Assembly: GCF_020520425.1 (NCBI RefSeq) | Contig: NC_079491.1 | Location: 5,133,143-5,197,142, forward strand | Origin: Spinacia oleracea | Lineage: Eukaryota; Streptophyta; Magnoliopsida; Caryophyllales; Amaranthaceae | DNA length: 64,000 nucleotides | Reading direction: 5' to 3' | In this document: positions 40,804-52,535 of the stretch, one piece after another | How positions within the stretch are numbered: position 1 is the stretch's first letter | Layout of the letters: each line of letters starts with the position of its first letter | The notes under the pieces: model-generated | Database searches by the model: none | Told to the model about the DNA's origin: nothing | The model's input: the letters and a program-made list of their open reading frames with translations, nothing else | Translations under genes and position numbers: made by a program

Positions 40804-41070
40804 CACTACAAGAAATTGTACCGTTAACGACGGGAAATCTCATCACTAAAGGCCAAAAATCGTTGATTAATGACGGGATTTTCTGTCGCGAACCCGTCAT
40901 AAAAGGGGGCCGTTATTAATGGAAAATCCCGTCGTTAACCCGTTGTAAAAAATATTTACGACGGTTGTTCCCGTCGTTGTTTGGTTGTTAACCCTGTCGC
41001 AAAAGTCTTGCGACGAGATTTTTAACCTGTCGTTATTAGGTTGTCATTAAAGACGCAAATTCTTGTAGTG
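40804..41070. mobile_element. CACTA MITE (267 bp), intact
   Basis: The ends CACTACAAGAAATTGTA and AAATTCTTGTAGTG are flanked by the 3-bp duplication TAA (40801-40803 and 41071-41073). It is the same family as 27325-27604, with moderate divergence and several C-to-T type changes in the ACGACGGG motifs, so it is the older of the two. The stretch 41074-41900 beyond it holds no recognisable gene. Confidence 0.9.
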
Positions 41071-41904
41071 TAAATATCAAGCTAATAGTTAACCATTGGA
41101 GTTAACTAGGTAGGAGCCTAGGAAATATAATACATTGCTTGAAATATTATGTGGCATGACAAGATAATTTACTAATTACTAATTAGCTTACCGTTGGAGT
41201 TGGAGATGCTCTTAAAGCATAGCCCGAGAATGATAAATTGTTGTTGTGATAAAGATTGTACTATGATAAATTGATGTAGAAATACCTTGTTGAGCTAGGT
41301 ATTTCTTCCGACTAAAATTGATGTGAACAAAAACAACAACATCGATGTGAAGGTGATCATGGAATCTAGTGTGTACAACATGTGTCTGAGTCGATGGAAC
41401 AAACTATGGTAACAACAATGCTAATTGGAAGTATGTTTTGAAGAATAAGTGGAAGAAACTAAAGATGGATAAGGATCTCAGAGCAGAGGATATCATTCGA
41501 ACGGTATCCCTTAAATTTTGTAATTAATTTACTCATTAGCGGTTTGCTTGTTGTCAAACTTTACTGTTAAAATTAATGAGTGGTGGAAAAAGATGGCCTG
41601 CCCAAAATGTCTTAGCTGCATGTACATTTGATTTGAAGTTCACTTATGTATTACATGGATGGGAGGGAACAGGTTGAAGTAAAACTATTAATTGCTATAT
41701 AAGAGATATAAACTTGTAATAATTTTAAAGTCTGCAAACACAGTTTTGGAAAATCTACAATTAAACCACCAACATAAAAAAAGTCAACCCAAACAGCCGG
41801 TTAAACAAGCCAAGTGAAATAACCAACAGTCAAACGGGCCCTATATGCATTTTGTTTTACACTATGCACATCATTTTTCTTAGTATGCATTGACAAAAGG
41901 GAGA

Positions 41905-43114
41905 TTAGGAAATGTACCTAGGACGGGAGAGCGAAACAACGGGTTGAGCCAAACAACGAGGTGGCCAGAAGAATTCAGACAAACCAAAGTAAGTCGATAT
42001 AAGCCGACCCCGAAAATGATCCTCATTTAAATAGACAACAGCAATCTCCAAGTACATAGTTGCACCTTCAAACAACTTATTATCAGGAAAACAACTTCCA
42101 GCATTATAGGAAGGGAAAAGGTTCTTGGGGAACAAAATGCAGTTCCCTCTAAACCCAGGCAACATTCCCGCATCAACAAAGAAGCAATTATCAAAGGTGA
42201 TTCTATCTCCCAAACTATCAACCTTATTCCATACATGGAGCTTTTGATTTAGCTTATAAACTTCAAAGTATTGACCACCTGGCCGATTAATCAAATACAA
42301 TTCCCACACGATTCCGCCAAAAGCTTACGCCGATTACTACCTTCAGGTGAGATAGGGCCAGCAATGGCAGCTTTCACACTCGACTTACAACTATCAATCA
42401 GATAAGCTCTTCCCTTACGGTCTATACCACAAATTTGACCCTTGAAATTTACAATGTCATCAAAGCAACGACCTTGACCATTAGCTTATATCTTTAAATT
42501 TGCCACTACCTAGTTCCAAACAGATCAAGTTTCCATTTTTATCAAGGATGAATATCAGAGTTATACGACCACAAACAGAGAGAAAAACCACTTTAATAGG
42601 ACAACTACAAAACTCGTCGAGGTCAAACACATCTTCATTGCCATTACCAGAGCAGAGTTTAACCCCTTCACCAATACACGAAACTCGAAATTCTGATAAA
42701 TTCAACATCTTGGGAAAACAAGGGGGAAGATTTTGAACAATGGTTTTAGTAAGAGGAAGCCGGAAACGGAGCTTACCTGGGTTCAACTCTTCAACAGAGA
42801 CTAACCATGGTTTGGATGATTTGAATTTTGTATGATCTAACAGGTTGAAGGATATATGTCCGGCTTCTCACTAAGAAAATTGGGCAGTCGGAGTCCGATT
42901 GCTTGAAAATTGAGGCATGAGGTTGAATTTGGAGAGGTAAGCGAGAATCCAATAAGCGACGATTTCTCGAAGATGGGGAAGAAGAACGCCAATTCTTGCA
43001 AACTGACCGGAAATTACAGAGATCGTCATTAGTTTTGATACAATTGGAAATTTGAAGAAGTAATTCTTGAGGAAACTCCGACCAATCCCTCTTACACCGC
43101 TGCATTTCTCTCAT
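41905..43114 (-). pseudogene. F-box/DUF295 (KIB-type) gene, decayed
   Basis: The start at 43114 gives an F-box (DWSEFPQELLLQISNCI, then FRSVCKNWRSS). This is followed in shifting frames by DUF295 beta-propeller sequence: PWLVSVEELNPGKLRFRLPL, then GQGRCFDDIVNFKGQI, GELYLINRPGGQYFEVY, FVDAGMLPGFRGNCI, and a C-terminal EFFWPPRC. Plant proteins of this class act in SCF complexes or as regulators of GSK3-like kinases; the target here is unknown. At least three frame changes are needed along the path, near 42830-42860, near 42480, and near 42307 where GGG stands where paralogues suggest GGGG. So this is a pseudogene, or contains run-length errors in the assembly. Confidence 0.7.
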
Positions 43115-43745
43115 TTTGCTGAAGCAGGAAATACAGAATTTTAAGTTTTCAAATACAGTAGTAATTATAGACCTTAAAAAAAACAGTAGTAATAGACTGT
43201 AATACCAACGGTCACTTTGGAATTAAGCATTTCAAAGTTGTCCAATTACCGATGCAAACCAATGTCACTTGCCAGCAATGATAATCTTCCCAATTCAAAT
43301 AGTTACTGTGGATTTATTCGGTGGTAAAGAGTAAAACTGAAAAAAGCATAGTAAAAGAAATTACAGTAGCCGAATTGATTTTGGCACACTAAATATTGAT
43401 TTTACTAACATGTTTAAGGTGAGAATCTGGTTTTCTATGATATACGGTTTACTTACCGGTGTATTAAAATCAATAAAATAATCAAGAGTCAAGCTCTTGA
43501 ACTAAAAGTAGCATAAGCCAATAAATCGGGGAGTTCTTCAGCAGCCAATAGGCCCACTATTGATGAAAATATAGAGAACAAATGGCAAACCATGAAATAT
43601 AAAATTGGCTATCTTAAACATTCATAGGAAACCTTCAATGACAATCTTCTACAAAAAAAAATCTCAAAGATCTACTTTTAACATGAAATAAACCAGAGAC
43701 AAGAAATTAGAAGATCTCATAGGAGTAATGATTTGTTTGGAGTTT

Positions 43746-44165
43746 TTAACCAATTTGCACACCAAACAACATAACTGGTTTATGCTCTTTAAGGACGCCG
43801 CCACTTCCATTATCCCCTGAACTCATTAGTCCGCTCTCAGTACCATGTATAATGGCGTCAAGAGCCTCAATTGACAAGAAATCTGCGTACTCCTGGGCAT
43901 AAGTTCCCCTTTTTACCATATCTATTATGGTTTTCTGAGAGTGTATGTCTTGAAACCGAATCTCTTTAGTAGTTACGAATGGAAAATTAAGTGACAACAG
44001 TCTACCAACCTTTAGACATGCTCTGTCATATGCCAATGCAGCATCTACCTCCGTTTCATAAGTCCCAAGCCATATTTGCTTCTTGTTCACTGTGACGGCA
44101 GCACCCCATTTTCCATTTTTCCTTGGTGTAACTCCTCTGAGTTTTATGTCTTGGCCTCCTTCCAT
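43746..44165 (-). CDS. AP2/ERF-domain transcription factor, small
   Basis: I take the ATG at 44163-44165 (MEGGQDIKLRGVTPRKN) as start, because the upstream part of the open frame (to 44306) looks like untranslated sequence. The product has 139 residues. An AP2/ERF DNA-binding domain spans about residues 9-60: LRGVTPRKNGKWGAAVT, the WLGTYETEVDAALAYDRA core, and ending LSLNFP. These are the WLG and AA.AYD signatures that bind GCC-box or DRE-type promoter sites in the nucleus. The C-terminal part is short and serine/glycine-rich (SSGDNGSGG). There is no intron. It lies between decayed F-box genes and appears intact, though the tail is brief for an ERF. Confidence 0.75.
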   Translation of the reverse strand: MEGGQDIKLRGVTPRKNGKWGAAVTVNKKQIWLGTYETEVDAALAYDRACLKVGRLLSLNFPFVTTKEIRFQDIHSQKTIIDMVKRGTYAQEYADFLSIEALDAIIHGTESGLMSSGDNGSGGVLKEHKPVMLFGVQIG

Positions 44166-44581
44166 GATCGTTGCTGAAAAAAAAGAAGAATTCCTTGTTG
44201 AGAAAATTAATGAGAGAATGATAGAGATTATAAGAAGAGGGTACGAGTCAGAGGTTGAAGAAGATTGATGTAGATAGAAGCCCATGTTATGACTATTTAT
44301 AACCAAATAAATGACTAAAAATTATTACATGTTTTTAATTAGCACACCTCATTTTGATGAAAGTGAGGAGTTTTCATATAACAAATGACATCTTTGGGAA
44401 TAAATCCAAATTATGATGATTTCTTAGCTTAATTACAATGTTCCGTTTTACACGCGTTGCACAATTACAAGTCGTTTCATAAGGTAATGAATCACAACCA
44501 GAACTCACTCGATCTTATCCAAGATATTGTCATGAGCAAAGACATAATGAGGAGTTAATAACGTTGCAAAGATATACCGGG

Positions 44582-44866
44582 GGAGTGTTTGGTTTGGTGT
44601 ATAACGTTTTCATGGAAAATGATTTTCCTTGTTTGGTATGGCAAAAGGTGTAAAACAACTTTCCAATAATAACTTTCTTAAGGATGTAAAACATTTTCCA
44701 TTTGAAAGGAAAGGAAAACACTTTTCTAATTTTCCTTTTTCCTATGACTTTTTATAAGGACCCAAATAAAGGAAAACTAATTTGGAATTGTGTTTTTCCT
44801 TGGAATATGTTTTCAATGGAAAATCATTTTTTCACTGAAAACTTTTCCACCAAACCAAACGGAGCC
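44582..44866. mobile_element. Tourist-like MITE, left end eroded
   Basis: The right end, CCAAACGGAGCC followed by TTA, and internal blocks (AACGTTTTCATGGAAAATGA, CTTTTATAAGG, TTTTCCATGAAAAC-like) match the two better copies at 50795-51132 and 55002-55342. The left terminal bases have changed to GGAGTGTTTGG. Its family fits PIF/Harbinger. Confidence 0.65.
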
Positions 44867-46794
44867 TTAGTGAAAAATAAAGCCAATAGAAGCACAACAT
44901 CAGATCCAATTATAAGATTTGTTCCATAAGATGATCTAATAAATAAGGCCTAACAAATTTTCACATCTAATTCAAAGTGAAGAACTTTGTCAATGAAAAG
45001 AAGTAGCAATTCAGAAGTAGAAGGTATGTGTTCTGGTTAGGTACAAGTACGGTCATCCGGTCAGACCTCCTATGACCTATCTGAATAACATGCAAGTTGT
45101 TTCTTCTTATGGATGTGTGTCATGTAAGCAACAAAGGCATTGAGTGAAAACAGATAATCACATAATATTAGCAGTTAAGTAATAGTCGTAATACATTTCA
45201 TCACCATCAATTTCAGACTCTAGCCTTAAACCTGAACTCTTGTACACAACAATTACCAACAGTATTACAAAAAGCTTACCTCTGACATTCCTGGTTTCCT
45301 ACTTCAATTTGTCTCTTCAGTTAAGGAACAACTAATAAAAAGAGGTCATCTATCAAGTAAGCTAGCTAACTAACGCATTGATACCTAACTGCACAGGCCT
45401 TTATCCAATATAAAACACATTGCCAAACAATTACAGTAACGAAGATCATCAAACAGCAACGAACAAGAAGGTTCAGTAAATACGGTAAGAGTTTAGAAAT
45501 TGTAAAGGAGATACTTTATTATAGGGTAAGTTTCTTACTGCATCCATAAGTTCACAGGCCAAATGTCTCCTATATCTTTTAGGTTTGAATTATTCGAATG
45601 TGATACCACCACAATGATTTGTATGACCTCACAAGTCACCACAATAATTCAATTAGACAAACATCACAATGTAAAATAATTATGTAGCTTTTCTGATAAT
45701 CTAATGTATCCCAAGTTCAAAAACACAACTTGTCTAAATTCTACTTTTTAGTGACAAAATTCAGTTGCTTCTGTATCGTACGAGCATTAGTTTCCTAAAG
45801 TCATTATAACTCCTGCAACTAGTAATGTCAAAATGGAAACTTCTATCCTAAACATCAATAATCCAACGCCATGGTTGGAGAACCATTCACGTTGATGCAC
45901 AAACTGTATCCTAAACATCAAGTCATCAGTAATCAAACACCATAATTTGCAGAACCCTTCATGTATTCACGATGATACACAAACTTTCTCGTCAATAGTG
46001 AGTACAAAAATTTATATAATTCACGATGCATCTGCCAAGAGTGTAACTGACATATACGTGCTTGTGAAATCTCATTCTAGAGAGCTATTGCTTTTCTGTA
46101 ACCCAAATCTATACTACGCAGTACGCACTACTCTATGACAAGAAGTTTATGGGAAGTTGTACGTGTGTCCCCTTCTTAATCCTACACTCTAAAACAAACA
46201 GTTTCCTTCTCCGTTCCCAGTTCCCTTCTTCTGCATCTTTTTCCCTTCCCCTTTCAATGACAATACCCCATAAATAATTTGAATTACTGATTTCCTTATA
46301 TCACAAAAAATGCAAATTTTTCCATAGCAATAATTTTGAGCCAAACATGATACATAATCTTTTTTTTTTTTTTATAACATAATTCAATACATCATATAGA
46401 TATGAATGTTCTTATTTATTCAAGATCAATGTAAATAATAGATGTGGCAATCAAACCACTGAGAAATCTAAATAATAGAAATTTAACCCGATTGCACATG
46501 CTAAAAACTAGTCACATTAGACACACAAGAAATAGCAAGGAAATATTTACCACAACCTTTGTATATCACATTACCTACAAAACAAGAGGAACCCTATTCA
46601 TCAAACAATAAAGTATAGCATGGTAGCACCCATATTATACCATGCATAATTGTCAAAACCCAAACATATTAGCAAACCAAAAAATGTCATATTGAGTCTA
46701 GGTGTTACTCAACTATAATTAAGAAACCTTGTCAAAGGATCAAAAGACTGATGAATCTTACCATAAGGCAGGATCGAGGACTGAACAATGGCAT
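44867..46794. other. Intergenic
   Basis: About 1.9 kb without a recognisable gene. The sequence is AT-rich with a T-run near 46360. Short frames (for example 45947-46138) show no family features. Nothing else is seen. Confidence 0.4.
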
Positions 46795-47738
46795 TCAGCT
46801 GAGCAAATCTTTTACATCTAAAGGAGTAACCAACAGGCTCTCGGGAACAAGCTTTCTCCTTTCAGCTAACCTCTCTTCCACCTCACGCAACTTTCCTTCC
46901 ACCTCACGCAACCTTCCTTCTGCCTTGTGCGATTCCAGTGCAAGTTTGGATTTCTTAGCCTCAAGAACAATAATAGCACCTACCTGCTCCCTGTTTTTGT
47001 GAAGAGCTAACGCCTTTTCTACATGGGGTACTAACCAGTCTATTCTAAAATGCATCAACTGAAGGTTAATTATGGCTGAGTTTAGGAATTTAGCTTGGGA
47101 GTCATCCAAGGACCTTCCTGAATCACTTTGAAGAGTAATTATTATCTTAGCTAGAGACCCAAACCCCATGTTAAAACAGTATCACTGTGCACAACATGAC
47201 CTTGCATTATATTCCTGTGTTTATCCCAAATCTTCTGTAAAATTAGCTTCAAATGATCTGAGAGCTCACATCAACTCCTTCAAATTTCTCCTGTGAAACA
47301 CCCTTTCAAGAATTACAAAAAGAATGTAGAGAAACAGCAGAAGCCCTACCATGAAGAAGTATAAATAGATAGTTGAAAGACTTGGATGCCAATTAATTTA
47401 CCTTGGCACACAAATGTTATCAGAAAGGATATCTATGTCAACTTTAATTGGACTTTGGACCTCAGACTAAACCAAAACAGACATCTGTTACCTACATTGA
47501 AGTGCCACTTTCATGAATTGAAGCTCAGCATTAGCAGCTGGACCACAATCATTGCTGCCTTGAACTCGGACCTCTGAAACAGAATCCAGGGCATTAGCAT
47601 TGGAAAAGGAAATTTGATCATCACATAAAGTAGAAATTTTCCAATATGTTGGCAAGTTCCACTAAAGAGGAAGGGGGCAATATCTCCAACTCTGAGATGG
47701 GTTCTGAAGTAATTTTAGATTCATCTTCTCCTTTAACA
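46795..47738 (-). pseudogene. MATH-type coiled-coil tail exons, copy 1
   Basis: Minus-strand exons follow the decayed F-box/DUF295 gene. An exon near 47738-47640 (VKGEDESKITSEPISELEI) comes first. The last exon starts near 47290 (EKFEGVDVSS) and ends at 46795 with WLVPHVEKALALHKN, a KLREVEGKLREVEERL coiled coil, and DVKDLLS. The pattern (GVDV...QK.WDKH...LAKII...DWL...EKAL) resembles the C-terminal region of plant MATH-and-coiled-coil proteins. Frame is lost around 47245-47260 and again near 47170 compared with copy 2, so it is a pseudogene. Only the last 124 codons are open. It is a tandem paralogue of 51263-52200. Confidence 0.55.
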
Positions 47739-47765
47739 CTTTCAAGTAAAACAAGACTGTCAAAG

Positions 47766-48937
47766 TTAGCAGCATTCTCTAATCTCTCTAATCAAGTAAA
47801 AGAAAGTATGTTTGAGGCGCCAAAAGTTAACCCATACCATTTGGACAAACATTTGTCTGCAACGAGCCACGCAAGGGGGAGGCCAAAATACATGAGAATA
47901 GCCTGGATAAGACTTTATAGGCCTATAACCTCCCTCAAAGTGAAAAACAGCAAACTTAAGATCGGCATCTGACAGCCCCTCGAAAATTCTCTGATCATGC
48001 CTTGAAGTTCCATTATATTGGGGAAAACTACCTTCAGAAATACAATGCAATTCCCTCTCCACCCTGGGAAATCCTTAGACGAGGCAAAGAAACAAACATC
48101 ACATGTCACAAACATTATCCTATCATCACCAACACCTTTCACATACTCCCAATTTGTTTCCTCCTCATTCAACTTTAAAACTGTAAAGGTAACACCCTCT
48201 TCCTCACACCATATGTAAATTAGATACAGTTCACCACATGATACGACTAAACGTTTCTTGTTATCGCATATCAAACCCACATACATATGATCACTTGCTA
48301 TTTCCAGCACCTCCGGCAATTCCGGTTCACTATTAATCAACCAATAACACTCCACAATAATTTCCACTTACAAGCCATGTTTTGGATACATCCCCATCAT
48401 CAAACAATTCCATAACACCACAATCATTAATTGTAGGATCAGATTTGCATTTTGGGTTCACAAACAAAGCCACTTTTCATGCTAGGGTATAATTGTTTGT
48501 GGAAAGAATGGAATTTACACAATTCGGACAAGTGAAATCAAGATAAATCCAAAATGCGCGGGAAATTCAGGGGAAATTGCAAACCATAGGGTCGATAGAG
48601 GAAGAGCTCACCAGGGTTCGATTCCGCAACGGTGCACAACCATGGTGGGAGATTTGGATTATCAACTGCCAACTGGTCGCATGAGAAAACTGAAGCTGCG
48701 ACAAAAACTGGGGTGTCCACCTCATCAATGGCGTCTGAGACGATTTTGTAGGTGAAGAGATGGGATAAGATGTGCTTTGATACTAGGAGAGAGAGAAGTT
48801 GATGATCGCCATGTTTTGCAGACTCGCCGGAAGTCGAGGATTTCAGCGCGGGTCTCGAGGATTTCTACGGTGAATACTAAGAGCTCCGGCGATAATTCCG
48901 ACCAAGATACTGTTCGGCGGTGGTGACGTGTATTCAT
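47766..48937 (-). pseudogene. F-box/DUF295 gene, tandem copy 1, decayed
   Basis: Pieces in order on the minus strand are: F-box (WSELSPELLVFTVEILETRA, FRRVCKTWRSS), then NPNLPPWLCTVAESNPGELF, a damaged stretch with several stops (about 48370-48537), KRLVVSCGELYLIYIWCEEE, DVCFFASSKDFPGWRGNCI, and VFWPPPC at the end. These are the DUF295 propeller landmarks, in at least four frames. The closest relative is the neighbour at 52536-53788. It is a pseudogene produced by tandem duplication of the F-box plus tail unit. Confidence 0.7.
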
Positions 48938-49145
48938 TGCTATTTGGAATTGGAAGAGATTTGGGGGTTTTGATTAATTTAGGGTTTTGGACAGTGAGCA
49001 GAGGTCGAGTGCAAGGCATTATTGGAAGAGATTTGGGGGTTTTGATTAATTTGATTTTTTTTTTTTTTCCACCAATGAGGTTTTGCCTAATGGTTAAAAA
49101 ACTTAAAACTAAGGATACCCATTTCCCCATTTGTGATATAATTTA

Positions 49146-50794
49146 AATGTTTTTTTTAGTGATAATTAATTATTAAAATGCAATCATAAGGTAATTTATT
49201 TATTTTTTGGTGCTAGCACTTGGTTCACCCTTAAGGTTAATCTGAATTTGGGCGAGTTTTGGGTGGATAAGTTTCAGTCTCCTCAATTGTTGTTGTGGGT
49301 GATCGAACACTGGGTCCTCCCTACCAATTTCAGCCTCAATCACCACTGAACCAACAGAAAATTGGTACTCATAAGGTAATCTAACACTCTAAAAAGTTCA
49401 TCCATAAAAAACAAATCATTTCGTAAATCATGTTGTACAATAAATTTATTGTACATTGGCTGTGCACTTTTTTTTTCTTTTGAGGTTGGTTGTGCACTTG
49501 TTGTAAGTAAATCCTTATAACTTTGCATAGACTTCTTGCTCTGTGTTACACCTTTGCATCTCAATTTTTTATAAATTTTGCTCGTTTTAAGAGTGAGAAA
49601 AGAGAACACCAACAGACCCAATAGTACGATTCTTCCTCAAGGAATTAATGCGCAAAAAATAAAAATAGGGGATAAACTATAGTTATCACACAGAACGATG
49701 TCTAATGACTAAAAATATTCATTATCAATTTGTTGCTTGGTTTGCTTCTACATAGATGTGATGAATAGACCAAGCGTCTTAAAGTTGAAAAAAACGTGAA
49801 TGTTTGTGTTAAAACATCTCACAATTATTCTGTTAGTTACACATTTCCTCTATTCTCTTAAGATTGCAACAACTTGACTTTTACTATTTTTGAAGTGACC
49901 TTAAACCATATAGTTGGATGTTTCTCAATGAATATGTCCGATGTATCAAAGTTATATATTTTATACTAATATTTATACTAATATGTAATTATTGATGGTC
50001 AAAGTTGTACACTAATAATTCTGTCCATCAAATTGTTACAATTTTAAGGAAACAGGGATGGTAAGCAAAAATACATAAATTGGCAACTTTGATTAGCCTG
50101 TGATAAACACCATACATTGTCCATTAATATTAGTTTTGAAGTGTTTCTCAGATCAATCCGGTGCAGAAAAACTTATCTACACTTCAAAAGATCCAGCAAG
50201 TTAAGAAAATACTACATATTTCCTGCAGAGTATATGATAAAAACTTCTACCCAAAACATTAATTAGTAATCCGAAAAACAAAATACTAAGCAGAAACATT
50301 CATGATTCATGTATCATCAACCTTCAGCAAGTATACAACTTGATGAGACATCTCCAGGAATGTAGCTGATAGTCTGATACGGGCATGGAAATCGTGATAC
50401 CTGACAGAAACATTAGATATTAGCAAAATCAGATACGGATTATTCAACATCACTTGCATAATAATTAAGGTTAAGCATCCTGTTTAACAAACAGTGAAGT
50501 AATACCAAAATAGCAAAGTGGCACATAATAACACAAATATATACACCATCCACAATTGTAAAGCTCTCTGGATATGGAAGTAGCACGGTTATGAATAAGC
50601 ATGTAATAAGAATTGATATACATGACTGAGGAAAGACCGACTCACAAAAGTTATCCCCCTCACAATGTTTTCACGTTGGCAGGCTACACGCGCGCTGAAG
50701 TACACCTGATAGGAGCTAATCAGAATTCCAGATATAATAGGAGGCAGGAAATTTCGTGCTGGATCTATGGTTTGCTCTTCTACACAGGCTATAA
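49146..50794. other. Intergenic
   Basis: No gene is recognised in these 1.6 kb. A short stretch at 49431-49460 (TTGTACAATAAATTTATTGT) matches the terminal palindrome of the foldback family at 57.3 kb, a possible relic. Near 48950-49060 a 35-bp block containing GGAAGAGATTTGGGGGTTTT occurs twice, just upstream of the F-box start. Confidence 0.4.
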
Positions 50795-51132
50795 GGCTCT
50801 ATTTGGTTTGGCGTAAAACCTTTTCAGTAAAAAATGATTTTCCACGGTAATATTTTTTCAAGGAAAAACATAGTTCCAAACTAGTTTTCCTTTGTTTGGC
50901 TTCTTACAAGAAAATTAATAGAAAAAAGGAAAATAGGAGAAGATGGGTGAAGATTGATGGGAAGAAAGAAGATGGAAAAGTGGTTTCCTTTCTTTACAAA
51001 TGGACTTTTTCCACCTTTGGAGGAGTCATGGAAACTTGTTTTTCATCCCTTGCCAAACCAAACAAAGTAAAATGAATGAAAAGGGAAAAATTGTTTTCCG
51101 TGAAAACGTTTTACACCCTATCAAACGGAGCC
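50795..51132. mobile_element. Tourist-like MITE (338 bp)
   Basis: The inverted ends are GGCTCTATTTGGTTTGGCGT and CTATCAAACGGAGCC, with TAA duplicated at 50792-50794 and 51133-51135. A 3-bp TAA/TTA duplication and these ends fit PIF/Harbinger (Tourist). Two relatives are in this window (44.6 and 55.0 kb). Confidence 0.8.
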
Positions 51133-51262
51133 TAAATTGGAAATCATGTAAATTACCCTGGAAAAAATTTATAACAGCAGCTCATTGTAAATCAGCTCAA
51201 CCAAAAAGGCTTGAACAAATGATGATAGTATCTTACCAAAAAAGCAACACACGTACAGTTGT

Positions 51263-52200
51263 TCATCCCAGCAGATCTTTTACATCTAAAGGAGCTGAAA
51301 CCAACAGGCTCTCAGGAACAAGCTTTCTCTGTTCATCTAATCTTTCTTCCACCTCACACAACCTTTCTTTCACCTCACGCATCTCTACTACGAGCTTGGA
51401 TTTCGTTGCCTCAAGCTCTATAATAGCTTCTAGTTTCTCCTTGTTTTTGTGAAGCGCCAAAGCCTTTTCTACAAAGGGAACTAGCCAATCCAATTTGAAA
51501 CGCAGTGGCCGAAGGTCAAGCAGGGTTGAATATAGGTATTTAGCTTGGGAGTCATTTAGGGACATCCCGGAACCCCTTTGAAGAATCACAATTATCTTTG
51601 CTAGAGATTCTAAGGCCCATGTAAGGAGACTATCACTGTTCACTACATGTCCTTGCATTATATTTCCATGCTTATCCCAAACCTTCTGCAAAACTGGGAT
51701 CAAGAGAGAGCTCACATCAACTCCTTGAAACTTTTCCTGTCAATCACCATTTTCAACAATTTCAGAAATTAAAGTACTTCAAGTTTTTACAAAAATGTCA
51801 GGAATTGGGTGCCAATGGATCTACCTTAACACAAACAATGGTGTCTGAAAGAGAATCTACATCAACATCAGCAGCCTGAAATCTCTGCATTGAAGCGCCA
51901 CTTTCAGGGTACTCATGCTGAGAATTAGTTGCTGGAGCAGAAGCATTGTTGTTTTTACTGGGGACCTCTGGATCAAAATCAGAGGCTTTAGCTTAGGAGT
52001 TGGAAAGTTTGATTGTCACAAATTAAATGTAAAGGAACTTCAAAATGTGTAACTAAGTTACCTTCATGAACATGTGGTATATCCTCTGCGACTTGCAAAG
52101 AGGTGTGTGGTATCTCTACCTCAAAGATGGGCTCCGGAGAAATTTGAACTTCATCATCTTCGGGAACACTATTGAAGTAAGAAATAACCACACACTATTA
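51263..52200 (-). CDS. MATH-type coiled-coil tail exons, copy 2
   Basis: Three exons on the minus strand are visible. The first is near 52175-52068 (VPEDDEVQISPEPIFEVEI). The second is near 51993-51826 (AKASDFDPEVPSKNNNASA to SLSDTIVCVK). The last starts near 51739 (EKFQGVDVSSLLIPVLQKVW) and runs open to 51263 (DWLVPFVEKALALHKNKEK, a charged coiled coil, VPESLLVSAPLDVKDLLG). GT and AG signals flank each. The composition resembles the C-terminal region of plant MATH-and-coiled-coil proteins. No MATH domain is present; upstream lie an acidic exon-like stretch (52290-52405) and the F-box/DUF295 gene, whose last codons meet a GT donor. It may therefore be the 3' part of an F-box fusion gene or a remnant of a separate gene. 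Confidence 0.5.
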
Positions 52201-52535
52201 AAGGTTAGCAGCTTCATTGGACAACTATTATCAACTAAAAGCAATATGTGCTGAAAGTGAGGCTAATCTTACAATTTGGCTGATCATTGTTCATCCAGTT
52301 CTTCGTCTTTCCTTTCCTCATTATCATCATTCTCCTCCTCTTCCTCTCTGTCATCCTCCTCCTCATCAACATCTTCATGTTCTTTGTGTTCTTCTCCACT
52401 TCAACAATCACGATATATAGTTTCAAAGTTAGCATTTTTCACGAACTCATCTACTAGTAAACTAGAAAAACGGAAAGGGATTATGTATACATATATGAGG
52501 TGTTTTGTTGTTGTTCAATAAAATAAAGGCTACTC

